A stretch of 64,000 nt of DNA, taken from Alphaproteobacteria bacterium. GTDB lineage: Bacteria; Pseudomonadota; Alphaproteobacteria; Ferrovibrionales; Ferrovibrionaceae. Under the pieces are notes generated by a model. That model ran no database searches, was not told the origin of the DNA, and worked only from the letters and a program-made list of their open reading frames with translations. Made by a program: the position numbers and the translations under genes. Shown piece after piece: positions 37,544-45,408 of the stretch (within the stretch, counting starts at the first letter, position 1; each line of letters begins with the position of its first letter). The DNA lies in the NCBI GenBank assembly GCA_017307375.1, contig JAFKFH010000003.1:124001-188000 (forward strand). Reading direction: 5' to 3'.

Positions 37544-37634
37544 CACATTGATCTCAAAGGATTTTTACTGAACTTTCAGGACTGCTGTAGCATTATTGCA
37601 ATGCGGAATATGTGCTGCTTGCGAGGAGAACCAG

Positions 37635-37898
37635 ATGACGGATCTTGCGCGTCAGTTGAATGATTACCGCCTTACAACAGCTGAAATCCTTTATCGCCTG
37701 CCCGATCACCCGAGCTTCCTGCAGTCCTACATCTGGCAGGATCTCGACCTTGCCCCGAAATTCCCGGTGCTGCGCCGCTTCCTCGACTGGTGGGAAGGCA
37801 ACCTCGAGGGACGTCTCTATCACGTGCGGGTCGGCGCGGTGACGTTGCTGTCACCCGGCGAGATGCGCCACGCCGCCATCGAAATGCGGGTGCATTAG
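37635..37898 (+). CDS. usg: Usg family protein
   Basis: 87 residues. The sequence MTDLARQLNDYRLTTAEILY, then RLPDHPSFLQSYIWQDLDLA and PKFPVLRRFLDWW, is the conserved core of the Usg family found across alphaproteobacteria (named from its place upstream of trpF in Caulobacter). The molecular function is unknown. The ATG at 37635 has GAGGAG in front. It is divergent from groESL and close to a CIRCE element, which raises the possibility of heat-shock control. Confidence 0.88.
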   Translation: MTDLARQLNDYRLTTAEILYRLPDHPSFLQSYIWQDLDLAPKFPVLRRFLDWWEGNLEGRLYHVRVGAVTLLSPGEMRHAAIEMRVH

Positions 37899-37931
37899 GA
37901 CAGACCGACGACACGCTGCCACGGCCAGGAC

Positions 37932-37956
37932 GCGATCGGCGGATCAGGCCGATCGC
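37932..37956. terminator. Hairpin enclosing the gshB stop codon, between convergent genes
   Basis: GCGATCGGC (37932-37940), seven-base loop, GCCGATCGC (37948-37956) make a perfect 9-bp stem. The gshB stop codon (37944-37946) is in the loop and the distal arm encodes its last residues. Lying 34 bases after usg, it can act as a shared bidirectional terminator. Confidence 0.6.
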
Positions 37957-38891
37957 CGCGCCTCGATCGCGTCCCAGACCAGCCCCTCCAGCTTGACGCC
38001 GTCGAAGCGGTTGATCTGCTGGATGCCGGTCGGCGAGGTGACGTTGATCTCGGTCAGGTAGTCGCCGATCACGTCGATGCCGACGAAGATCATGCCCTGG
38101 TTCTTCAGGGTCGGGCCGATGATCGCGCAGATTTCCTTTTCGCGCGCGGTCAGCCCGGACTTCACCGGCTTGCCGCCGACATGCATGTTCGAGCGGCTTT
38201 CGCCGGCTGCAGGCACACGGTTGACCGCGCCGACCGGCTCGCCGTCGACCAGGATGATGCGCTTGTCGCCCTGGCGGACTTCCGGCAAGTAGCGCTGGAC
38301 GATCACCGGCTCGCGCGAGCGGGCGGTGAACATCTCCATCAGCGAGGCGAGGTTCTCGTCGCCCGGCTTCAGGTGGAACACCCCGGCCCCGCCATTGCCG
38401 TAAAGCGGCTTGACGATGATGTCCTCATGCTCGGCCCGGAAGGCGACGATGTCCTCCATCCGCGCGGTGATCAGGGTCGGCGGCATCACCCCGTCGAAAT
38501 GGGTGACGAACAGCTTTTCCGGCGCGTTGCGCACGCTGACCGGATCGTTGACCACCAGCGTCTTCGGATGGATATGCTCCAGCAGATGGGTCGCGGTGAT
38601 GTAGGCCATGTCGAACGGCGGGTCCTGGCGCATCAGCACCACGTCGACATCCCGGCCGAGATCGAGCAGCGTGGGCTCGCCCAGCGTGAAATGCGCACCT
38701 TTTTCCCGCTTCAGTGTCAGCGGCCGGGCCCAGGCCACCACCTTGCGGTCGCGCAGGCTGAGGTCCCTGGGCAGGTAATGCCACAGCGCATGGCCGCGGG
38801 CCTGCGCCTCCAGCCCCAGCACGAAGGTCGAATCGCCGTCGATATCGATCGATTCGATCGGATCCATCTGGATGGCGACCTTGAGGGACAT
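37944..38891 (-). CDS. gshB: Glutathione synthase GshB
   Basis: 315 residues, normal for the family. It starts [20 protein letters not shown], the well-conserved GshB N-terminus, and has the ATP-grasp segments [38 protein letters not shown] and [12 protein letters not shown]. It joins gamma-glutamylcysteine and glycine using ATP to make glutathione. The ATG at 38891 has CAGGAG before it. In many alphaproteobacteria gshB neighbours yraN and rsmI; here a block of six unrelated genes and SirB1/BON lie between. Confidence 0.96.
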   Translation of the reverse strand: MSLKVAIQMDPIESIDIDGDSTFVLGLEAQARGHALWHYLPRDLSLRDRKVVAWARPLTLKREKGAHFTLGEPTLLDLGRDVDVVLMRQDPPFDMAYITATHLLEHIHPKTLVVNDPVSVRNAPEKLFVTHFDGVMPPTLITARMEDIVAFRAEHEDIIVKPLYGNGGAGVFHLKPGDENLASLMEMFTARSREPVIVQRYLPEVRQGDKRIILVDGEPVGAVNRVPAAGESRSNMHVGGKPVKSGLTAREKEICAIIGPTLKNQGMIFVGIDVIGDYLTEINVTSPTGIQQINRFDGVKLEGLVWDAIEARRSA

Positions 38892-38996
38892 GGACGACGC
38901 TCCTGACTGGCGATGACGGATCGGGCGGGCTTGGCGGGCGCCACCGAACCACAACCGGAACAGAAGGTCAACGCTGCGCCCGCCTCCGCCGCCGCC

Positions 38997-39317
38997 CTAT
39001 CCCTCCTTGCGCCTGAGCACGCCGCCGAAGCGTACCGCCAGGGCCATGTCGCCCCTGATCTTCAGCCGCCCGGTCATGAAGGCGGCCGTGCCGTTCAGCC
39101 GCCCCTGCGCCATGTCGACGAAATCGGCAATGGCGATCTGCAGCGTGCAGTCGGCATCGCCAGGCTCGTTGGTGATCCGGTTCGGCACGCCGCGCGCATC
39201 GATCAGCACCGACCCGTCGGCGCCGAAATCGAGCCGGACGCGCGCGCCCAGCCCGCAATCGCTGCCGATCGCGTCGGCCAGTCCCGTCGTCACCTTGGCC
39301 AGCAGGTCCTGGTTCAT
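38997..39317 (-). CDS. SCP2 sterol-carrier domain protein
   Basis: 106 residues forming one SCP2 (sterol carrier protein 2) domain: VRLDFGADGSVLIDARG, DADCTLQIAIADFVDMAQGR and NGTAAFMTGRLKIRGDMALA are the family-typical segments, the last lining the lipid tunnel. It would bind a fatty acyl or steroid-like ligand in the cytoplasm. Its start overlaps the stop of the Cys-rich gene by four bases (ATGA), so it is the last gene of the ADC-family/SDR operon. Confidence 0.87.
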   Translation of the reverse strand: MNQDLLAKVTTGLADAIGSDCGLGARVRLDFGADGSVLIDARGVPNRITNEPGDADCTLQIAIADFVDMAQGRLNGTAAFMTGRLKIRGDMALAVRFGGVLRRKEG

Positions 39318-39553
39318 CGGCTGGCCCCCCTCAACGCGTCGCGGCACCCGGTCGAGAGCTCCGCCTCCCTGCCCTTCAGGCAGGTCAGCAGGCGCCCGCC
39401 GCCGGGCTCGATGCCCTGGCAGAATTTCTGCGCATCGGCCCGGCAGGCACGGGCGACGGCGCGCGCCCGCTCCTTCTGTTCGGGCGTCACCTGGGCTGCG
39501 GCCTGCCCTGCCACCAGCAGCAGCATGGCCATGACAACGATACGGCCCGGCAT
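39314..39553 (-). CDS. Small secreted Cys-rich repeat protein
   Basis: 79 residues with a signal peptide (RIVVMAMLLLVAGQAAA-Q). The mature part is one helical cysteine-rich repeat of the GLG1 type: ARACRADAQKFCQGIEPGGG followed by RLLTCLKGREAELSTGC, with the C...C-x-x-I-x-P-G-x-G-R-L-x-x-C-L spacing. Such small proteins are common in proteobacteria and have no known activity. It begins one base after the ADC-family stop and is coupled to the SCP2 gene. Confidence 0.83.
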   Translation of the reverse strand: MPGRIVVMAMLLLVAGQAAAQVTPEQKERARAVARACRADAQKFCQGIEPGGGRLLTCLKGREAELSTGCRDALRGASR

Positions 39554-39554
39554 G

Positions 39555-40358
39555 TCAGTGCGGCACGCGCGCGAGGTCGGCGCGCAACAGGGTTTCGGAT
39601 CGCGTCATCACTGCACCGACGAAGCCCAGGTTGGGCAGGGCGGCCAGCCCGGCGATGACATGGGCCTGGGTCGGATTGTGCCGCGGGTCGGGCGGCAGCC
39701 ATTCGAGCACGGCCTGGCCGAACCAGGCCTCGCGCACCGTGAAATCCTGCGGGCAGACGACGGGTTCGCTGACCGCGGCACCGGGCGCGCCCACCTTCGG
39801 CAAATAGCGCCAGCCGAACCAGTTGACCCGCTCCAGCCCGGCCTGCAGCAGGGCGATCTCGTCGCCGTCGGCGGCACGGGCCGCGGTCAGCCCGATGTCG
39901 AGAAAGCGCCGGCCTTCGTAGTGCGACCAGGAATGCGTCTCGCCGGCAGGGAATTCCCGCAGCGGCTCGATCTCGGCAAACACCTTGGGCACGCCGAGCA
40001 TCTCGCGCCCCGCGATGATCGGCGTCGTCTTGTTCTCCCACACCGCCAGGCCGAAGACGCCGTCCAGCCGGTCGACACTGCCTTCGAAGCGCACCGGCAC
40101 GTTGACCGCGACGAGGTTGTAGGGGCTGCCCGCCATCCACTCGACGCCGCGGTTGTTGATGCAGGAAACGAGGATCTCCGGCCGCAGCAGGCTGAAGCCG
40201 GGCGGCAGCAGCCGGGTCAGCGCCGCCGCCTCGGTGGCGTAGGCGATGGTCAGGCTGAGCGTATCGGCATAGCGCAGCGCCGGCGGCGGATAGGGCGTGC
40301 CGCCAAAGAAGGGCGGCATCGAATAGAGGGTATGGTCGTCATCGAACGGTCGCAGCAT
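39555..40358 (-). CDS. Acetoacetate decarboxylase family protein
   Basis: 267 residues. The family core GREMLGVPKVFAEIEP holds the Schiff-base lysine (K115 of the clostridial enzyme), but the next residue, normally the pKa-tuning K116, is valine here. Other conserved parts are ENKTTPIIAGRE before it and PNLGFVGAVMT near the end. Members with this change need not decarboxylate acetoacetate; the superfamily includes aldolase- and dehydratase-like enzymes. The ATG at 40358 has AGGAG at the right spacing. It is nine bases downstream of the SDR gene. Confidence 0.82.
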   Translation of the reverse strand: MLRPFDDDHTLYSMPPFFGGTPYPPPALRYADTLSLTIAYATEAAALTRLLPPGFSLLRPEILVSCINNRGVEWMAGSPYNLVAVNVPVRFEGSVDRLDGVFGLAVWENKTTPIIAGREMLGVPKVFAEIEPLREFPAGETHSWSHYEGRRFLDIGLTAARAADGDEIALLQAGLERVNWFGWRYLPKVGAPGAAVSEPVVCPQDFTVREAWFGQAVLEWLPPDPRHNPTQAHVIAGLAALPNLGFVGAVMTRSETLLRADLARVPH

Positions 40359-40367
40359 CGGCAACTC

Positions 40368-41183
40368 CTAGAGGGCGAAACGGGGATCTCGGGCGCAGGC
40401 GTCGTAGTCGGCCTGGATCATCTGGTGGCGCAGGTCGAGCAGGCTGCGCATATGCGGATCGGTGAAGATGTAGCCGCGGCCGGCCGCGATGCAGTCGGCG
40501 GTCCAGTCGCCGACCACCTGCGGATCGATGCCGCCTTCGACCAGGGCGCCGATCGTCTCGGCCACCGCCGGCACTTCATGGTCGGCCGCGCCGGCGCGGC
40601 GGGCATGGGACTGGTGGATCCGGGTGCGCACCCAGCCGGGCGCCAGCACCGAGACCCCGATATGGTGATCGGCAAGTTCGGCGCGGATCGCCTCGGCATA
40701 GCCGACCACGGCGAATTTCGTCGCCGCATAGGGGCTGAGGCCCGGCAGCCCGGCCCAGAAGCCGGTCATCGAGGCGGTGTTGACGATATGGCCGCCCTGT
40801 CCGTGGGCCTTGATCAGCGGCACGAAGGTCTCGACGCCATGGACGACGCCCATCAGGTTGACGTCGACGATCCAGCGCCAGTCGGCAAGCGCGGTGGCCC
40901 CGACCTCGGCACCGAACGAGACTCCGGCATTGTTGACCAGGATGTCGACCCGGCCGAACCGGTCGAGTGTCGCGCGCGCCGCGGCGCGAACCGCCGCGAT
41001 GTCGGCGACGTCGCAGACGGTGGCGGCGGCGCCGTCGAGCCCGGCGGCCGCAGCCTCGACGCCGGGGCCGTCGAGATCGGCCAGCATCACCCGGACCCCG
41101 CGGGCGGCCAGCGCCCGGGCGATGCCGAGGCCGATGCCGGAGGCCGCCCCGGTCACGAACGCCACTTTGTCCTGCAGTTTCAT
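40368..41183 (-). CDS. Short-chain dehydrogenase/reductase
   Basis: 271 residues. Classical SDR: cofactor motif TGAASGIGLGIARAL, D in MLADLDG (NAD preference), NNAGVSFGAE, catalytic S in NTASMTGFWAG and Y-x-x-x-K in SPYAATKFAVVGYAE. The C-terminal HMRSLLDLRHQMIQADYD is seen in SDRs linked to lipid or steroid alcohols. The ATG at 41183 follows GGAGG. It is the first gene after the operator-like motif at 41237-41264 and heads the SDR, ADC-family, Cys-rich, SCP2 operon. Confidence 0.92.
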   Translation of the reverse strand: MKLQDKVAFVTGAASGIGLGIARALAARGVRVMLADLDGPGVEAAAAGLDGAAATVCDVADIAAVRAAARATLDRFGRVDILVNNAGVSFGAEVGATALADWRWIVDVNLMGVVHGVETFVPLIKAHGQGGHIVNTASMTGFWAGLPGLSPYAATKFAVVGYAEAIRAELADHHIGVSVLAPGWVRTRIHQSHARRAGAADHEVPAVAETIGALVEGGIDPQVVGDWTADCIAAGRGYIFTDPHMRSLLDLRHQMIQADYDACARDPRFAL

Positions 41184-41236
41184 CGGGCACCTCCCTGTCC
41201 GGTGCCCGTCACCTTGCCCGGCCCGGCGGCGGGCGA

Positions 41237-41264
41237 CCATGATCCGGCAGGTAAGGATCAGTAG
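41237..41264 (-). promoter_or_regulatory. Operator-like motif, copy A (upstream of SDR)
   Basis: The core GATCCGGCAGGTAA, flanked by CCAT on one side and GGATCAGTAG on the other, is shared with copy B at 43575-43602 (22 of the first 25 positions identical). It begins 53 bases upstream of the SDR start and overlaps the stop codon of the MmyB-type regulator gene. Two copies, each before a transcription unit of the block, suggest the regulator's own binding site. Confidence 0.6.
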
Positions 41265-42106
41265 GGGCAGAGCGGATGGGCGTGATCGTCCTGGCGGTCG
41301 AGCCAGGCCCGGTCGATCACCGGGCTGCCGGCCTCGGGGTAGACGGTCTGGATGATCAGCCGCTCCTCGCCGCCATAGGGGGTTCCGCCGACCGTATGGT
41401 GGACGACCCGGAAGCCGTGTACCTGCCCGTCGCGCCCGGCGAGGTCGAGGCGGTAGTCGCCCTGCGCGGTCGACCAGCCGGCACCGCGCCGCGCCCAGTC
41501 TGCCGGCACGCCGGGCAGGGCCAGGATGCGCGCCATCAGCTGCGAGGCCCGCGCATCCTCGCGAATGATCACCTCCTGCTGCAACAGCATCAGGAAGACG
41601 CAGGCGATGCGTTCCCAGTCGGGGGCGAAGCGCCGCCAGCCGCGTTCGTCCAGGAACAAGAGCATCGCGTTGAGCCGCACGCCATCGGCGATGTCGCCGA
41701 GATAGTGACGATGGGCGAAGACCCAGGCGCGGTTGACCAGCCTTATCTCGCCGCAGGAATCCATCACCACCGAGGGATAGGGATCGGTATGGCGCAGCAT
41801 CAGCACCAGCGTGTCGCGCAGATCGGCATGCGCGGGATCGGCCAGATCGAGCGCGGGCGCTTCGGGGAAGAACCCGGCCGACAGCAGCAGCACGGCGGTC
41901 TCGCGGGCGCCGAGGCCGAGGCCCGCGGCCAGGGCAAGGATGCTGGCGCGGCTGGCCGCGGTGCGCCCGTTCTCGAGAAAGCTGACATGGCGGGCCGAAA
42001 GCCCGGCGCGGCCGGCCAGTTCCTCCTGCGACAGGCCGAAGGCGGTCCGCCAGAACCGCAGCAGGCGGCCGAAGACGGCAAGACGGTCGCGCGGGCCGGC
42101 CGCCAT
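41258..42106 (-). CDS. XRE-type regulator with MmyB-like ligand-binding domain
   Basis: 282 residues. N-terminal helix-turn-helix: FGRLLRFWRTAFGLSQEELA, then GRAGLSARHVSFLENGRTAA. The C-terminal MmyB-like domain has PSVVMDSCGEIRLVNRAWVF, LLFLDERGWRRFAPDWERIA and, near the end, TVGGTPYGGEERLIIQTVYP, all characteristic. MmyB-like regulators are often genomically linked to short-chain dehydrogenases and may bind fatty-acid-like ligands. Here the SDR gene is next downstream, with an operator-like motif between, and the DUF1254 gene is 10 bases upstream, so it probably controls both units. Confidence 0.88.
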   Translation of the reverse strand: MAAGPRDRLAVFGRLLRFWRTAFGLSQEELAGRAGLSARHVSFLENGRTAASRASILALAAGLGLGARETAVLLLSAGFFPEAPALDLADPAHADLRDTLVLMLRHTDPYPSVVMDSCGEIRLVNRAWVFAHRHYLGDIADGVRLNAMLLFLDERGWRRFAPDWERIACVFLMLLQQEVIIREDARASQLMARILALPGVPADWARRGAGWSTAQGDYRLDLAGRDGQVHGFRVVHHTVGGTPYGGEERLIIQTVYPEAGSPVIDRAWLDRQDDHAHPLCPY

Positions 42107-42116
42107 GCCCGGCGGT

Positions 42117-43508
42117 TCAGCGCGCCGCCGGGGTCACGGCGGGCGGCTGCCACCGGCCTTCCAGCATGCGGGCCTCGGGCCAGTAGATCCGCATCGACAG
42201 CTCGAATGCGCCGGATGCCGGCGTCGGCAGCCAGTTCGCCCCAGCCCGCCCGCCGGGATCGGTCGGCTGCAGGCGCAGGACCAGCGCGCCATCGGCCTCG
42301 TAGACCAGGTCGTCGCCGCCCTTGATCGCATGCCGGCCGCCGGGAGCATCGAGCAGATAGCCGTCGCGGTCGTAGAGCGTCACCGACCAGAAGGCGCGGG
42401 CCGGCGGCGTCGCGCCGGGCGCAAAGGTCAGGGTGTAGGCCTTGCCGCCCTCCAGGCTGGCACCGGCGCCGTCGATGGCCGCATTGAGATAGACCGCGTC
42501 GGCCGGCAGGTTGGCGCCGAGGCCGAGCAGCGCCACCGCCGCCCGCGCCGGATAGTCGGTACCGTAGTCGCCGATGGTGAAGCCGGCCCCGCCGAGACCG
42601 GTCCAGCCGTTGACCGGCTGGGCCCCGCGGCCGGCGGCACGCAAGCCCGCCAGCGCCTTCGCCGCCCCCTGCTCCAGCGCCGCACGCCGTTCGGCCGGCA
42701 ACGCGTCCCAGTCGAGCCGGCCGGGGGCGAGGCCGAGGGGGCCGAGCACCCCGGCCACGACCGGCGCATCGGCGGCGGCGGGCGGGTTGTCGGCAAGCAG
42801 GGCGGCGAAGCGGACGAAGAAGTCGCGCGCGGCCATGGCGGCGACCTGGTCCTTCGGCGTCGTGCGCGCCGGCAGCGGCGTCAGCCGCAGGGTCGGGCGC
42901 GCGGCGGTGAAGGCGGCGTCGCCCACCCGGCTCAGCGGCCGCAGGTCCAGCTTCTGTTGATAGGCCTGGGCGGCGGGCAGCGATCCCTTCCGGTTGGCAT
43001 CGATGCGGCCGATGATCCAGACCATCGCCGTCGGTGCATCGAGCCGCTCGACGCCTTCGGGCAGGCGACCCTGCCAGCCCGGACCGACGATCGCGTAGGT
43101 CCGCGCGGCATTGCCCTGGGTGCGGATGCCCGGAGCGGCAAAAACGTTGGTCCAGGCGTCCATGCACTGGATCATGTAGTAGAGGCCGTCCGACGGCGGC
43201 ACGCTCATCAGGACGGGTTCGTCCTTCACGTCGACCCAGGCGGTCGAATAGATCGTGTCGACGTTCGGCCGCACCACCGTACGAAAGCTGGCATTGGCCA
43301 GGACCGGAATGTGCAGGAAGCGGTTCGGCGCGATGTTGGCGGCCACCGGGCTCGACAGGCTCGCGACCCGCGTCATGTCGGTCAGCACCAACGGATAGGC
43401 GTAGACATAGGCCTGCACGGCGAGCTCGGCCTCGGTGGCGGCCCGCGCGCCGGCGGCCGGCAGCATGGCCGCGATCACCAGCATGGCGGCAATCAACCGC
43501 ATGATCAT
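42117..43508 (-). CDS. Secreted DUF1254/DUF1214 protein
   Basis: 463 residues with a signal peptide (LIAAMLVIAAMLPAAGARA-A). DUF1254 half: AVQAYVYAYPLVLTDMTR, RPNVDTIYSTAWVDVKDEPV and DGLYYMIQCMDAWTNVFAAP. DUF1214 half: PPARAFWSVTLYDRDGYLLD ending NWLPTPASGAFELSMRIYWP. The family is widespread, secreted, and functionally undescribed. The ATG at 43508 follows GGAGG. It is the first gene of the regulated block, with the second copy of the operator-like motif 66 bases upstream, and runs into the MmyB-type regulator gene. Confidence 0.9.
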   Translation of the reverse strand: MIMRLIAAMLVIAAMLPAAGARAATEAELAVQAYVYAYPLVLTDMTRVASLSSPVAANIAPNRFLHIPVLANASFRTVVRPNVDTIYSTAWVDVKDEPVLMSVPPSDGLYYMIQCMDAWTNVFAAPGIRTQGNAARTYAIVGPGWQGRLPEGVERLDAPTAMVWIIGRIDANRKGSLPAAQAYQQKLDLRPLSRVGDAAFTAARPTLRLTPLPARTTPKDQVAAMAARDFFVRFAALLADNPPAAADAPVVAGVLGPLGLAPGRLDWDALPAERRAALEQGAAKALAGLRAAGRGAQPVNGWTGLGGAGFTIGDYGTDYPARAAVALLGLGANLPADAVYLNAAIDGAGASLEGGKAYTLTFAPGATPPARAFWSVTLYDRDGYLLDAPGGRHAIKGGDDLVYEADGALVLRLQPTDPGGRAGANWLPTPASGAFELSMRIYWPEARMLEGRWQPPAVTPAAR

Positions 43509-43574
43509 GTCGTTTCCTCCCTGGACGCATCTTGGCTTGGCCGGGACAGCCTGCGCAGCCCCCGGCGGACCGCG

Positions 43575-43602
43575 CCATGATCTGGCAGGTAATGACTAGT
43601 TC
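43575..43602 (-). promoter_or_regulatory. Operator-like motif, copy B (upstream of DUF1254)
   Basis: GATCTGGCAGGTAA inside a longer stretch matching copy A. The 17 bases at 43577-43593 form an imperfect palindrome (AT-n-A-n-CTG-G-CAG-n-T-n-AT, six of eight pairs). It overlaps the stop codon of the SirB1-like gene and lies 66 bases upstream of the DUF1254 start. Confidence 0.6.
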
Positions 43603-44432
43603 AGACGGGTCCGGATCTCGGCCAGCAGGGATTCGGCCTCGCGCCGCTCCTCGGCGGTCTTCGCCAGCTCGACGAGGCGGCCGAGCGCGGCGATCGCGTC
43701 GTTCAGCTTGCCCTCATGGGCGCGGACCAGCGCCAGTTCCCGCCAGCTCGGCTGGTGGCGGGGGGCGACCGTGACCATGCGCGACAGCATCTCGGCGGCA
43801 CGATCGGCGTCGCCGGCCTGCAGCGCCCGGCTTTTCAGGTTGTTGAGGAGGCGCAGCAGGATTTCCCGCGCCGAGACGGCGCGGTGATGCTCGGGCTTCA
43901 GCGCTTCCTCGCCGGCGATGCGGCTCAGCATCGCCCGCATGTCGGCGGTCGCCACGATCCGGCCGCCGTTGAACGGGTCGACGACGACGGCATCGTGCCG
44001 GTGGCGAAGGCGCAGCAGGAAATGCCCGGGAAAGCTGAGGCCCTCGATGGCGAAGCCGGCGGCACGCCCGGCATGCAGCCAGAGGATGCCGAGCGCCACG
44101 GGCAGGCCGCGGCGGCGATCGATGACGCGGATCAGGTTGGCATTGGCCGGATCGTCGTAGGAGGCGCTGTCGCCGCGATAGCCGTGCAGGCCGGCCAGCA
44201 CCTCGCTCAGCGTCGCTGCCGCGGCGGCGGCATCGGCCGCCTCGCCGGCCCGGCTGGCCGCATCGGCGCCGATGGTATCGAGATGACGATGATAGAAGTC
44301 GAGCTTCTGGTCCGGGTTGTCCAGCGCAGCCAGCAGCAACCCGGCATCGGCCAGGCCGATGTCGTCGTCCGCCTGCTCGCCGATCGCCAGCAGGGCCTCG
44401 ACCAGTTTCTGACGCTCGCGATTGGTCGCCAT
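43596..44432 (-). CDS. SirB1 family protein (transglutaminase-like plus TPR)
   Basis: 278 residues. A SirB1/Transglut_core2 domain with NLIRVIDRRRGLPVALGILW and EGLSFPGHFLLRLRHRHDAV, then VVDPFNGGRIV, followed by a TPR-like helical tail (LLRLLNNLKSRALQAGDADR, then APRHQPSWRELALVRAHEGK). The usual catalytic Cys of transglutaminases is not conserved in this family, and its biochemical role is unknown. It follows the BON-domain gene on the same strand in reverse order and is a common alphaproteobacterial housekeeping gene. Confidence 0.87.
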   Translation of the reverse strand: MATNRERQKLVEALLAIGEQADDDIGLADAGLLLAALDNPDQKLDFYHRHLDTIGADAASRAGEAADAAAAAATLSEVLAGLHGYRGDSASYDDPANANLIRVIDRRRGLPVALGILWLHAGRAAGFAIEGLSFPGHFLLRLRHRHDAVVVDPFNGGRIVATADMRAMLSRIAGEEALKPEHHRAVSAREILLRLLNNLKSRALQAGDADRAAEMLSRMVTVAPRHQPSWRELALVRAHEGKLNDAIAALGRLVELAKTAEERREAESLLAEIRTRLN

Positions 44433-44465
44433 CGCCTTCGTGAAGTTGCCGAACGGTCCCCTGCG

Positions 44466-45065
44466 CTACTTGTAACGGTCGGGATCGGATTTGACCATCA
44501 CATGGTTGACCACCGCGCGCACCCCCGAAATATCGCGGACATGGGCGACCACCCGGTCGATCTCGGCCCCGCTCTGGGCGATGCCGAGCAGGTAGACGGT
44601 GCCGTTTACCGTGGTGATGTCGTAGTTGACGTCGGCGATCGCCTTGTCGCCGAACAGCCGGGTGCGCAGCTTGGTCGAGATCAGCATGTCGCGGGTCGTG
44701 TCGCGGAAGTTCGAGCCGGACGTGACCTGCAGCTCGTCGTAGAGCGCGCGCACCTCCGGCAGGGCGCGGACCATGGCGACCACCTCGGTCCGCGCGTCGG
44801 TCGTCGGGACCGTGCCGGTCAGCATCACCCGGTTTTCCGAAACCGCGACATTGACGTCGGTCAGATAGCTGAAGCGCCGCTGGCCCAGCAGGTCGTGGAT
44901 GCGCAGCTTCAGCATGGTGTCGCCGGCAAAGCCGCCCACCCCGCGTTCCTCGACCGCGGCGGCGCCGACCCAGGCCCCGGCACTGATCGCCATGTTGGCC
45001 GGCGTGCAGCCGGCCGCCACAAGCAGCGCGAGCGATACCAGGGCTAGTTCACGGTCGCCATGCAT
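44466..45065 (-). CDS. BON-domain lipoprotein (OsmY/DolP-like)
   Basis: 199 residues. A lipoprotein signal ends in the lipobox LLVAAGC. Two BON domains follow: LKLRIHDLLGQRRFSYLTDV with VAVSENRVMLTGTVPT, and ISTKLRTRLFGDKAIADVNY with ITTVNGTVYLLGIAQS. DolP-type proteins bind anionic phospholipids and help maintain the outer membrane. The start is uncertain: ATG at 45065 or 45074, both inside the end of the yraN gene. The overlap suggests translational coupling to yraN. Confidence 0.87.
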   Translation of the reverse strand: MHGDRELALVSLALLVAAGCTPANMAISAGAWVGAAAVEERGVGGFAGDTMLKLRIHDLLGQRRFSYLTDVNVAVSENRVMLTGTVPTTDARTEVVAMVRALPEVRALYDELQVTSGSNFRDTTRDMLISTKLRTRLFGDKAIADVNYDITTVNGTVYLLGIAQSGAEIDRVVAHVRDISGVRAVVNHVMVKSDPDRYK

Positions 45066-45408
45066 CGACAACATGATGCGGCAAGCGGCGCGGGACCACC
45101 AGCACCACATCGAACCGCAGGGACAGCGTCGCCGCATCCGGCTGGCGGGCGCGGAAGGCTTCGGCCGCCGCCTCGATCCGCCGGCGCTGGCGCGGCGTGA
45201 TCGCCTCGACCGCACTCGCCGCGGTGCCGCGCCGCTTGACCTCGACGGCGACCAGCAGCCGTCCCTTGCGCGCGATCAGATCGATCTCGCCCAGCGGTCC
45301 GCGGCTGCGCCGCGCCACGATGCGGTAGAGCTTGGCGGCCAGCCACAGCGCGGCCAGGGTTTCGGCCAGCCGGCCGGATCGTTCCGCCCCGTGCCGATCA
45401 CGCTTCAT
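45049..45408 (-). CDS. YraN family (UPF0102) protein
   Basis: 119 residues. UPF0102 has a restriction-endonuclease-like fold: GPLGEIDLIARKGRLLVAVE, followed by VKRRG, contains the conserved G-E-I-D and E-V-K catalytic-type residues. Activity in cells is not established. The start overlaps the rsmI stop by four bases (ATGA), the conserved rsmI-yraN arrangement in proteobacteria. Confidence 0.92.
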   Translation of the reverse strand: MKRDRHGAERSGRLAETLAALWLAAKLYRIVARRSRGPLGEIDLIARKGRLLVAVEVKRRGTAASAVEAITPRQRRRIEAAAEAFRARQPDAATLSLRFDVVLVVPRRLPHHVVDAWRP

